The notes under the pieces are model-generated. The model was not told the DNA's origin. It worked only from the letters and a program-made list of their open reading frames with translations, and searched no databases. Shown piece by piece: positions 1 to 9,342 of a stretch of DNA of 64,000 bases. The stretch is from contig CM043944.1 in assembly GCA_014529385.2 (NCBI GenBank), positions 71,579,384 through 71,643,383 of the forward strand. The letters run 5' to 3'. Position numbers and translations under genes: made by a program. This stretch comes from Adiantum capillus-veneris (taxonomy: Eukaryota; Streptophyta; Polypodiopsida; Polypodiales; Pteridaceae). Within the stretch, counting starts at the first letter, position 1; the number at the start of each line of letters is the position of its first letter.

Positions 1-1720
1 AGAAAGTATCTTCCATTGAAGACACGCAAGGGTAGAGTCACCTCGGATGAAATCGTGTCACCGGTGTTGATAGCTTCGATTCGGAAAAAGAGGCCTCTCC
101 AACTATGTCCACAGCTACCGGTGCCACCGCGGCCTCATGTGATGGTGGTGCCATCTCCAAGAAGTCCAGGAGTCCAAGAAATCCAAGGCGTCGTCAAGTG
201 ATGGTGGCCGGCCTCCGAAGATGGCAAAGCAAGCTTCTCTTGGTAAATGGGTGGGTGGATGCTCTGGCCCCTTGTCTTTCCTCAAGGAGAGACAAAGAAT
301 CGCGGAAATAGAGATTGCCCGCACGGTGCGGTGATTGAATGCAATCTCTCCTTCAACATTCTTTGGTTGGAGTAATGGAAGAGGATGATCATAGTGATTG
401 CCGCGGCTGGTCCATGCGAAGGGTGGACGGGTGTGTCATACCACGACATGAGAACAAAGAAGCTAGATGAAGAGAGGGCAAGGATTGACAAGTCACTTGA
501 GCCCGTACGTGCGGGTCGGGCAAAGTATGGATGCTCTATTCTCTCCGACGGATGGAGCGACCGCAAGAAGAGGGGCATCATCAACATTCTTGTTTCTTGT
601 TCTCTTGGCACGTACTTCTTGCAGGCGGTGGATGCGGGTTCGAGAGGGAAGAAAGTGACCGGGGGGGGCATCCATTTGGAAGCACATCCGTAAAGCCATT
701 CTTGAGATAAAATTGTAAATTGAGCCTTTATGTCTTGAGCAATTGCCAATGAGTCCTATGTTTTAACTTTTAAGTTTTAACTCTATTTGTCACAAATGCT
801 TCTTGTGTAGGTTGGTACGGAGCATGTCGTGCAAGTGATTACCGACAATGCTTCAAATTGCAAGGCAATGAGTAAGAGGCTAGAGAAGGAATTTCCATCC
901 ATAGTATGGACTCCATGTGCCTCTCATTGCCTTGACCTTTTCTTTGAAGACATAGGGGAGCTAGGTTGGGTGAAAGATATCCTCAACCAAGCACTCTCCA
1001 TCATCAATTTCATCAATGGCAAAGTGAGGGTGCTTGCAATTTACCGCACCTACTCCGACCTTGAGTTGAAGAAGCCATCGGCCACTTCTAGAGCGGCTCT
1101 ATGATGTGCAAAACAAAATACAAAAGACCATGGTCTCCAATGAGTTCTAGGAATGGATGAATGGAGAGTCTGTCGCTTCACAACAAGATGCAAAAGCCAT
1201 CCAATGGCTTTGCTTGCGGGAGGAGTTTTGGCAAGAAGTTAAGGGTCTTGTCATTGCGATCTTACCCTTGTACAAGGCTCTCCGCATGACGGACATGGAG
1301 GGGGCAACTATTGGGCTTCTATGGCACTTCATGAAGGAAGCTTACAAGGAGATTGAGAAGTCTACAATCTTAGATGGGGCTCCCGATGGAACACGGTATA
1401 ACTACATATTTATTATTACATAATACATTCTCTATGCTTGTTTCTCTACTTAGGACATTTCCTCTCTCTTCTTGTAGTGATTACCTCCAGGACTCTCCCA
1501 AGAGAGACGACATTCTCATCCTAATCAAAAAGCGGTGGGATTGGATGAAGAGACCTATCCATTACTTTGCGGCTCTCTTGCATCCGGCTTATAAGAAGCC
1601 GGAACTCTTTGCAAATCAAGAGCTTATTGAGGAGCGCAACAATTACCTCTTTAATGTGCTAAAGCCTAATAGAAGAGGACATTGGAGCATTTCTCCAAGA
1701 GGTAATCAACTATAGCGACC
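1..1720 (+). pseudogene. hAT-superfamily transposase relic (DUF659-type), with introns
   Basis: Frames on the plus strand carry the plant hAT/DUF659 signature: a YGCSILSDGWSDRK block near 526-560, VVQVITDNASNC near 829-860, a WTPCASHCLDLFFEDIG block near 907-960, and a late RRWD-like segment (KKRWDWMKRPIHYFAALLHPAY) near 1530-1590. The first two blocks are separated by about 95 non-coding bases ending in a TTGTGTAG acceptor (about 811). A second apparent intron lies between 1395 and 1480, so this copy keeps an intron-containing gene structure. Several frame breaks and stops occur (near 300-385 and 1100-1157). The C-terminal hAT dimerisation domain is absent after about 1715, and the N-terminal BED finger is not seen. 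Known role of the family: cut-and-paste DNA transposition. This copy should be inactive. No terminal inverted repeats were found. Confidence 0.8.
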
Positions 1721-1761
1721 AACGAGGCACCGCATTTACTTCCAACTTATACATATACCTA

Positions 1762-1790
1762 CATATATATATATATATATGTATGTAGGG

Positions 1791-1838
<48 letters not shown>
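1762..1838. repeat. (TA)n then (GA)n microsatellite
   Basis: A short alternating TA stretch is followed by G-rich bases and an uninterrupted GA run from about 1792 to 1838. This is the first of many GA/CT tracts in the window. Confidence 0.95.
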
Positions 1839-1839
<1 letters not shown>

Positions 1840-1878
1840 GAGTCGACATGAAGCGGCAGAGTTCTACTTTCTGATGGA

Positions 1879-1915
1879 TTGGCCCCAAAGTCTAGCGTCC
1901 CTTTCGTAATTCTTT
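1879..1915 (-). repeat. Orphan copy of a 37-bp LTR motif
   Basis: On the minus strand this reads AAAGAATTACGAAAGGGACG followed by CTAGACTTTGGGGCCAA. It closely matches segments inside three LTRs of this window (3098-3135, 4780-4818, 7581-7618). No other LTR homology was recognised around it, so it is probably the remnant of a degraded LTR in reverse orientation. Confidence 0.7.
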
Positions 1916-2740
1916 CTCGATTGATGACTACAAAGTACAACAATTGTTGGAAGGTGTGTGTCACGAGGACGTGGCAACTGCTAACCTTAGTTGTTGGTTT
2001 CTTTTCGATGATTTTTATTTAATGTTTGGGACCCTGTTTTTCAAGTTTCAAATAGCCGGACATTGTATGGCCAGTGTGAAATGACCGACGACCGAGAGTT
2101 TCACCCGTAGATGGGAAGGCCTTGTCGCCACAAGTCGGTCGGGCCGACCGGCACTGAAATCCAAGCAGTAAAAGTATGTCTAGGCTCAGTTCAAAGTCAT
2201 TTAGGCCCCTCACCACACTTTATAAGTTGGTGGGTACTAGGAAATTAACTCAAAAGAGGCATAGTGGACACATGGCAGCAGGAGAAGCTGCAAAATCAAA
2301 GTTCAGCCACCTCATGCTAGATTGGGCGTCCCAAATCGATTTGGGCAGCTGGGAGCTGTTTTTCTTCCTCATTGTGACCTACAGAGTGTGTGTGAGTAGT
2401 TGATGCAGGTGATGAAGCTTTAATGGAAAGCTTGCCTTCTCCCTTGCACTGTAGCGCGATGATTCCGCTCTCGCGCACAACTCTCCCCTTATGAATACAG
2501 AATCGTGATGCCCCGCTCGAGGGCTACTCATCTGTATGTACAGATATGTGGGTTCATGCGCGTATGCCGAGGCAAGAGCCTCTTGTCCAGGTATTGGATT
2601 AGCTAGTTGCTAATCCCTCTCGCAAATACAAGTGAATTCAGAGAGATTTCTCGCAAGAAATCTCTTCCGATTCAGAGGGCAAGTAGCCCAACGGGTGCAA
2701 GAGTACGAGGGCTCGCTACGGATGCGTTCGGCTTGTGAAA
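1916..2740. other. Unassigned spacer
   Basis: No coding region, RNA gene or recognised element was found. The only structure seen is the hairpin cluster at 2530-2665, listed separately. Confidence 0.6.
2530..2665. repeat. Cluster of three perfect short inverted repeats
   Basis: Three perfect stem-loops follow one another: ATCTGTA/TACAGAT (2530-2536, 2539-2545; 2-nt loop), GGATTAGC/GCTAATCC (2596-2603, 2609-2616; 5-nt loop) and AGAGATTTCT/AGAAATCTCT (2642-2651, 2656-2665; 4-nt loop). Function unknown. Confidence 0.85.
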
Positions 2741-3299
2741 TGGAGGCCAAAAGAGGAAATCACAGCCTGCTGTGTAAATTTGCAGGTTTAGGGTTTCAGC
2801 CCTAATCGGTCCCTAATATCCTCAAGAGGTCGGGGGAAGCGAGGGGATCGTTAAATAGTTGATTTCGCGCAATTTCAGGGCAGAAAATAGAGAACTCAGC
2901 ATGCTGCTGATTCTCGCCAGGTTTTGTAAAGTGTTCGTATGCATCGGGAAAGTCATCCATTGCGTGAGGATTTTGTCTGTGAAGTTTCCTGGTATAGTTA
3001 TGCTTCCGAAATCGGGCCAGGACAGGTTTTTTTCAACCTGGATTATGCGGGACAGCTCGTAGGAAATCGTATGTTTTATTCCCTTTTTTATAAGAATAAA
3101 GAAATACCGAAAGGGACGCCAGTCTTTGGGGCCAATAGGTTGTCTACGTTTGCTTGGAGCAATCTAAGCTTTCAAGCCATGTGTGTTCGAAGTGTTAATT
3201 CCAATTATAGGTTTTATTTGCAAAGTTTCTTTGTGTCCTAAAGTCTAAAGTAAAGTTTCGGGTGAACGCCAAAGTCTACCACCCTACGGGCCAGTTTCA
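2741..3299 (+). repeat. LTR A, left copy (559 bp)
   Basis: It starts TGGAGGCCAA, ends GGGCCAGTTTCA, and is followed at once by a primer-binding site. It carries the shared AAAGAAATACCGAAAGGG motif at 3098-3135. The right-hand homologue is 7241-7781. Confidence 0.85.
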
Positions 3300-3317
3300 T
3301 GGTTCCGTTGTCGGGAC
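3300..3317 (+). other. Primer-binding site, tRNA-Glu type
   Basis: TGGTTCCGTTGTCGGGAC directly follows the LTR. From memory of plant tRNA-Glu, whose 3' end is CCCGGCAACGGAACCA, it is complementary except at one position, which could still form a G-U pair. This marks plus-strand orientation of element A. Confidence 0.7.
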
Positions 3318-3394
3318 ATAATTACTTTTTCCTCAAGAAGTGAGCCTCGGTTGGTTTTTGGTGAAGACAAAGTACCGGAACGCGGGATTACACT

Positions 3395-4345
3395 ATGGCC
3401 GACAAAGGGAAAGGCATTATGGAAGAGGGTTCCGCTTCGCAGGACAGGGAGGCAATTCCTGCAGTGTGGCGAGAGTTCACAGCCACCCTTGTCTGTACCT
3501 CTTGCTGATGTGAATGCTCCTCCAGTGCAGGGCTTTATGACTGAGCAACTAGAAGATGATGCGTTCAGGACTCAGTTGGTTACTGATGTGAATGTGTTTT
3601 CTGGACTGGTGCAGAGCCCAAGGTTTATTGAGTTCTTACAAGCGCCGCCAGTGCCACAACAGAAAAGGAAACTCACACAGCCCGTAGAGCTCGTTGAGTC
3701 TCAAGCCCAGGTACTTCATGCGTCCCAGTAGGATAGGGAGCACTTGCACGTTGCGGAGTTAGGGGCTCCAAGATAGGTTCCTTCCGTCCATCAACATGTG
3801 GTAAAGACGCCGATTCCACAGGTTATGCCAGTTCAGCCCGTCACCTTTCAGAGCCCGCATGTTGCCCTAAATGGACAAGGAACCAGTTTCCAGGCAGTGC
3901 ATTAGGTTTTTCCACCACCCACGGTACATCCTGGGTAGTTCGGGGTGGATCTGTGTTTCAGAGCATGGCTGGTTATGCGCCTGGAAACCAACATTATATG
4001 CCAGGAACAGTGTTTGGGGTTATGCAAGGCATGATGCCAAACCCCATGTATAGTAATATCGACATGCAGCAAGCCTTTCAGAGCAATCAGTGCCAATTTG
4101 GGGTGCCACATGGCAATTTTGGCATGGCTAGTTTTTCTGGACAGCAGCCATATATGGCACCTATGACGCAAGATGTCAATGGCCACGGGGTGCCGATAAT
4201 CCCCATTATGGTGCCCATGTTGCAGGCAATACCCTATGATGATCTGGGAGCTTTGGAGAAGCCAAAATCATACAAAGAAGGTGGTGTAGCGGTAAAGTTT
4301 GACACCTTCAGTGGTTTCAAGGACAAGACGAAGGCTGTCACATAG
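3395..4345 (+). pseudogene. Partial gag of element A
   Basis: The likely start is ATG at 3395 (MADKGKGIMEEGSASQDREA), but that frame stops after about 37 codons. Frame-shifted continuations run through a Pro/Gln-rich stretch (about 3500-3728) and a Met/Gln/Gly-rich stretch (3953-4345). The latter ends VKFDTFSGFKDKTKA, which matches the segment just before the conserved capsid domain in the gag of element B (IKFDTF...FSGYSNASKA near 5788-5830). The protein is cut exactly where the LTR of element B begins, so only the N-terminal, low-complexity half of gag is present. Confidence 0.65.
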
Positions 4346-4941
4346 TGATGACGTGGCTACCGATAGCAGAAACCCTAATTTCTGCCAGAAACCCTAAAAT
4401 TCTTGCAATCCCTAAATTCTGCCAGAAACCCTAATTTTTGGAAACCCTATCCCTAATTTTCTGGCTGAAACCCTAAAGCGGCTGAAATGCCACGTGGCCA
4501 GCATACGGATTTTCGGAAGTCGTGGAAGATACTTTTTCTCCTTTCTAGCGACGCTATTTGCAGGCTTTTTGCTACACAAGAGAGAATTTGCTTTAGTTTT
4601 GGCTCTCTTGAGAGAGAGAGAGATTGCTTTTAAACTAGAAGGTTTTGGGGCTTTGCTTTTGGGCATCCCTTGTAACCTTTAAATACACTGTTTAGGGCTC
4701 ACTCTGTAGAGCATCTGGACGCAGAGTCTGAGAGTGAAACCTTAACCGCTCTTTGTACTTTGACATTGATTTAATACATAAAGAAATACGGAAAGGGGCG
4801 CCAAGTCTTTGGGGCCAATATCTCTAGGTACGGAACTTCGTCGGGCCAGTGCAACTCTATTGTGATCTGTGAATTGTTTTGAAGTGGTTATTTGATGCTG
4901 TCGTGATTGATTCTTGACTTGGAGCGTCCAAGTATGTTACA
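4346..4941 (+). repeat. LTR B (single copy)
   Basis: The right edge is fixed by TTACA at 4937-4941, followed after one base by an initiator-Met primer site. The left edge is the breakpoint with gag A and is taken at TGATGACGTGG. It contains four exact AAACCCTAA motifs plus degenerate ones (4370-4476), a short GA run (4612-4622) and the shared LTR motif (4780-4818). No second copy is in the window, so the boundaries are approximate. Confidence 0.65.
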
Positions 4942-4942
4942 G

Positions 4943-4954
4943 TGGTATCAGAGC
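4943..4954 (+). other. Primer-binding site, initiator-Met tRNA type
   Basis: TGGTATCAGAGC is the standard plant initiator-Met primer site. It lies one base after LTR B and about 60 bases before the gag start. Confidence 0.85.
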
Positions 4955-5013
4955 ACAACCGATTTCTCTTCTACGGGAAATTCGATCCCCCTTTTTTTTT
5001 TTCCGCGGCACCT

Positions 5014-6236
5014 ATGGCTTCACGCAAGGATCAGTCGGCTCCCTCTGGATCTGGAGATGCGGGCAGGGATCACAGCGAAGATTCCGGCAGAGAGTATGGC
5101 CCGCCTCGCCCTACTCAGGCGGAGCCGCGGGAGATGGAGCATCGTCAGTTGATCGGTGATGCAACGAAGACGATGCTCAATTTTACAAAGGACCCAAAAT
5201 TTGCAAAATATATGAGTGAGACTTCTTTTCAGGAAGTGCATGAGCAGTGGTAGAAAACCACTACACCACCCCCGAAACCCACTCTCAAGAAACCTTCTGC
5301 TCACAAGAAATATTTAGAGAAGGAACTAGAAGAGGTGGTTGATGCACGGATTGCTCAGCTTTTTGACGCGCAAAGGAAAGCCAAAAAGCACGGCAAAAAG
5401 CAAAAGAAAGGTACCGACTTCCCGGGTTATTTGGGTCGTCAGTCAACATTTGACAAGGCAAATAAACAGAAGAAGCGTGTTCACTTTGAAGGAGTACCCA
5501 GTTCTTCTTCTTCTTCTTTTGACAGTTCTTCTAGCTCTTCAGATTCGAGCGAAGAAGACAGGAAAGGTAAAAAGCGAAGCAAGAAACAATGCTTCGGAAA
5601 GAGCAAGAAAAAGGCAAAGAAGGCTAAATCTCGCCCAGAGACTTGAGGACTCGTCTACAGACAACTCAGATGCCGATGACGGAAACTTTTATGCGAACAA
5701 GAGGAATTTTTATAAAGCCAACCAATATGACTTTCTCGAAGATAAAAGCAAGAAAGTCCGAGAGTTTAAGGAAAGTGGCCACTCGATCAAATTTGATACT
5801 TTTTTCAGGATACTCAAATGCTTCGAAGGCTTTGTCTTTTATACAACAGTTTGACATCGCTTTCGCGGGAGAACGCTACTCAGAGCACTCCAAGATTCGG
5901 AGAGCTGCCTCTTACTTTAAGGGGAATGCTCGCACTTGGTGGTCCACGCTTCTTTTAAACAAGATTGCGCCAGTTAAATGGCTGAAATTTAAGAAGATTT
6001 TTATTTCTTCTTGGTTGACGCAAGAGTATGAACGAGATATACGAGCTGCTTGGAACCATCTTCAAATGACCAAGAAAGATATAATCAATGCTTACTGTGA
6101 AAGATTTTGGAGCTCTTTTCTACCCGCCTCTTCATTCAAGAAGATCTCATTCAGAGAACACATTGAGCGGTTTACCTTGGGTCTACCTACAGAGATCCGA
6201 GATCACTGCTTGGAACAGCTTCTATTCAGGAGTTGA
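5014..6236 (+). pseudogene. Ty3/gypsy-type gag of element B
   Basis: The start is ATG at 5014 (MASRKDQSAPSGSG). The frame runs to 5646 with one in-frame TAG at 5251-5253. It includes a Lys-rich region and a Ser-rich tract (about 5500-5560) followed by EED and KGKKRSKK. Two frame shifts follow (about 5640 and 5800). The third segment carries the retrotransposon capsid domain: FAGERYSEHSKIRRAASYF, then KGNARTWWSTL, then an EYERDIRAAWNHLQM block and a FTLGLP..IRDHC end. The zinc knuckle lies in the next, overlapping frame. Family role: virus-like particle coat. The stop and frame shifts make it non-functional. Confidence 0.8.
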
Positions 6237-7240
6237 TGAGTCATGCGAAGCGGGGCTTTGCCATTCACTCTAGCAGTCTGACCTACCCCACAGATGAGGC
6301 CATGACACAACAAGCTGAACAGACTTCTGGGAATGAAAGTAGAAAGAAAAAGAGCAACCCAGAGAAAAAGGATGCACGACCCAAGCTTACTTCTCAGGAG
6401 CGAGCTCAATTCATCAAGGAGGGGAAGTGCTTTGGATGCGGGGAACATGGACATATCTCCGCGAAGTGCCCTAAAAAGGCACAGAAAGAACAGAATGATA
6501 AGGACGACGACATGCCTGAGAGTTCGAGAGCAGCTGAGGAACGTGGACGAAAAGGCAAGATGAAAACAGGACTGGTTTCAGATTGTGGGTTCCGATCTGA
6601 CACCATGGACGAGAGTACAGAACTTTGCCGAGCTTGGGGCAAAGTGAAAGATCAAGAGGTCCTGATCTTCTTCGATGGAGGAGCCAAGGCCAACTTCATT
6701 TCACCGGAATTGGCGGCGCGGCTCGAGATAACTCCCGATCGGATGGAACCACTTGCGGAGGCAGTTCTAGCGGCACCCGGCAGGGATGTAGCCATTACAC
6801 CTGTCATTGGCAAACTTTGGTTGCATTGTCAGGGGTATTTGGGGCATGAGGACTTCTTCATAATGCCTTTGGAGGGTTGTGATGTTCTCTTAGGGATTCC
6901 CTGGTACCACAAGAACAACGCCGTGGTCGATTATTGGGCGAGAAAAGCGACTTTGACTACAGAGAAGGGCAGAACCATTGTACTTGATATTAAATTGAAG
7001 GGCGAGTCTGTCCCTATTGTATCGGCTTCGGCCATTTTAAAATTAATGAAATCCAGTCTGTTTGTTTACACGATCTTTATGAAAGAATTGAGCGATAAGG
7101 ATAGGACAAATATGTCTAAACTTGATAAAGAACGCCAAGATTTTCTCCACTCTCAGGCCGATTGCTTCTCAAAAGGCCTACCAGGCGAGTTACCACCTGC
7201 TCGTCCTGAAGATCATACCATTGATTTGATACCAGGAAGA
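6233..7240 (+). pseudogene. Zinc knuckle plus aspartic protease of element B, truncated
   Basis: This frame stays open from 6233 to the LTR. It holds a CCHC knuckle (CFGCGEHGHISAKC, about 6430-6471), then a retropepsin-like domain with FFDGGAKANFISPELAARL (about 6667-6725) and DVLLGIPWYHKNNAVVDYW (about 6871-6935). The catalytic D-[ST]-G triad reads D-G-G here. The linker to the reverse transcriptase begins (DHTIDLIPG near 7210-7236) but is cut at the LTR at 7241, so reverse transcriptase, RNase H and integrase are missing. Confidence 0.8.
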
Positions 7241-7781
7241 TGGAGGCCAACACAGGAAATCAGAGCCTGTTGTGTAAATTTGCAGGTTTTGATTTTTGGC
7301 CCTAATCGGTGATACCCCCAGGAGGTCCGGGGAAGCGAGGGGATCGTTAAATAGGTGATTTGGCACAATTTCAGGGTAGAAAACAGAGAATTCAGCGTGC
7401 TGCAGATTCTCGCCAGGTTTTGTAAAGTGTTTGTATGCGCCGGGAAAGTCATTTATTGCGTGGGGATTTGTTTAGTACAGTTATGTTGCCAAAATCGGGC
7501 CAGAACAGGTCTTTTTCAGCCTGGATTATGCGGGACTGCTTGTAGGAAATCGCAGGTTTTATTCCCTTTTTGATAAGACTAAAGAAATGCCGAAAGGGGC
7601 GCTAGTCTTTGGGGCCAACAGGTTGTCTGCGTTTGCTTGGAGCGCTCTAGCTTCCAAGCGGTGTGTGTTCGAAGTGTAAATTCCAGTTACAGGTTTTATT
7701 TGCAAAGTTTCTCTGTGTTCTAAAGTCTAAAGTAAAGTTTCGGGTGAAAGCTAAAGTCTACCGCCCTACGGGCCGGTTTCA
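7241..7781 (+). repeat. LTR A, right copy (541 bp)
   Basis: Homologous to 2741-3299 from TGGAGGCCAA to GGGCCGGTTTCA. It abuts the polyprotein of element B with no clear polypurine tract (ACCAGGAAGA precedes it). Confidence 0.8.
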
Positions 7782-9093
7782 GTGTGATTTACGTCAAGCT
7801 TTCAAGTTGCACTGCAAGAGACACCCCTAACTTTGTAGTGTGTGACAAAAAAACGAGTTTCGCAACTCCGAAACCCCAAAACATGTGAAACATTTCGGTG
7901 AAACGGCCAAAGTGTGAAACTTGTTTCAGATCACAGGTTTCGTAACTTTGAGATTTGGAAACCATGTTGCACCGAAATGTTTCGGTGCAACAGCAGAAAG
8001 GCACTTATTTAAACAATCAAGACTTTGAGGTTTAAACCTTTGTAACAAGAGCTTGTATTCAACTATTTGGCGACACAATGATACAAAATATAGTGTTTGT
8101 AGACACAACTCAAAGGTTTTTTTTCAAGTACAAAAATTGCTATTTTCTTTTATATTTTTTTAAAGCTTCCAACACAATGGGCACTACATCTTTCCATCTC
8201 TACCTTCCTTTGGCTCTCTCATTGTATATATGTGTGTCTATCTATACTTATACATGCATGCACACACCTAATATGTGTGTGCTCATGAATGTATGTGTGT
8301 ATATAGACACATACATATGTACGCACACACATATGTAGGTATATGTGTGTGCATATATAAGTATAATAAACATAAATTCATATATACATATTTTTATGAA
8401 ACCCTTTTTCGCTTTTTTCTTATCCTGAAACAAAACGTTTCAAAACCTCGAAACCCCAAAATAAATGGAACCCCGAAACATTTCATGTCACTCTGCCCCC
8501 AAGACACACTTATATAGGCTACATTGGCCCCTAAAATGGGCACCCAAAAGCCTACCTTTTCATCTGCTAAAAAGTCCCACGTGAAAAGCACCTCAAAAAA
8601 TACTGCCTGACAGACTATCATGTGGCAGCCCGTAAATCGCGGCGCAATTTGCGTTGCCTGCGTCAGCCTTTTTGGCATGAGTTTTTAATGGTTCTGGCAT
8701 TTTAAGTTTGGTCCGGCCTCTTTATTGGCTCCTTTAGGTCCATTGTAGTCATGCCATGTCAGCACACTTGTGACATTAAGGATGTCGATCTCTTCTCCGA
8801 TTCCTTCCCTCTCCTTCCGCCTCTCCTCTCTTTCTTTCTTCCCCTCTCTTTTGGTTTTGCTCCACTCCTCCTTTCGTCTCCATTCCGTTGTCTCCTTCAC
8901 CATGGCGAATTTGGTGATGAGGTCACAGTTGGTGGTGGTGATGTGGCCATCCGTCGTCTTTTTGTTGGCTTGGATTGTTCTGGTGAGCTTGGTCTTGAGC
9001 TTATCGAACTCCTACACCTTGTCCCCCGGGTGCTCCCAACCAGCTATGTGGCCCCATCCATGGCTACCGCAAGGCAATGTGTGTGTGTGTGTG

Positions 9094-9096
<3 letters not shown>
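7782..9096. other. Unassigned region with GAAAC-rich repeats and alternating TG/TA DNA
   Basis: Two stretches (about 7853-7900 and 8430-8490) share phrases such as CCGAAACCCCAAAA and GAAACATTTC. A perfect inverted repeat TTGCACCGAAA/TTTCGGTGCAA lies at 7967-7977 and 7980-7990. From about 8225 to 8390 the sequence is largely alternating purine/pyrimidine. A pyrimidine-rich stretch runs 8790-8890. No gene was recognised, apart from the candidate exon listed next. Confidence 0.6.
8901..9070 (+). other. Candidate first coding exon with a signal-anchor segment (weak)
   Basis: ATG at 8901 sits in a good plant context (CACCATGGCG) after a pyrimidine-rich leader. It encodes MANLVMRSQLVVVMWPSVVF followed by more Val/Leu-rich residues, a plausible type II membrane anchor. 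The frame then runs into a GT-rich stretch and the GA tract at 9097. Plant prolyl 4-hydroxylases begin with such an anchor and a member of that family lies downstream at 19820, but no linking exon was found. It may equally be chance. Confidence 0.25.

Positions 9097-9171
<75 letters not shown>
9097..9171. repeat. (GA)n microsatellite abutting LINE copy 1
   Basis: About 75 bases of pure GA preceded by a (GT)n run. LINE copy 1 begins at its right edge with AAATGAAATGAAATG. Confidence 0.95.
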
Positions 9172-9175
<4 letters not shown>

Positions 9176-9342
9176 GAAATGAAATGTTGTATTAACGTCT
9201 TCAAAAGGCCAGAGTGACCTATGAGACCAAACTGATACAAAAGTGGTGAATCTGTTACAATGTCTGAAAAGTGTGAAAGTGTGAAAATGAATGCGAAAAA
9301 TTAAATACAGATAAACTTATTAGGAGCATTCTAGGTGTCTGG

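Larger units (their letters stand above)
2741..7781 (+). mobile_element. Chimeric LTR retroelement (element A framing element B)
   Basis: A pair of about 550-bp direct repeats (2741-3299 and 7241-7781) starts TGGAGGCC and ends in TTCA, as LTRs do. Inside them, in order, are a tRNA-Glu-type primer site, a partial gag (A), a second LTR with an initiator-Met primer site (B), the gag and protease of B, and then directly the second A LTR. No second B LTR, reverse transcriptase or integrase is present. The two A LTRs differ at roughly one base in seven over the first 170 bases (my hand count), so the structure is old or assembled from different copies. No clear target duplication flanks it. Confidence 0.7.

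Noticed and set aside
8225-8390. CRISPR-like or satellite array in the TG/TA-rich stretch
   Set aside because: No constant repeat with spacers; it is irregular alternating purine/pyrimidine DNA.
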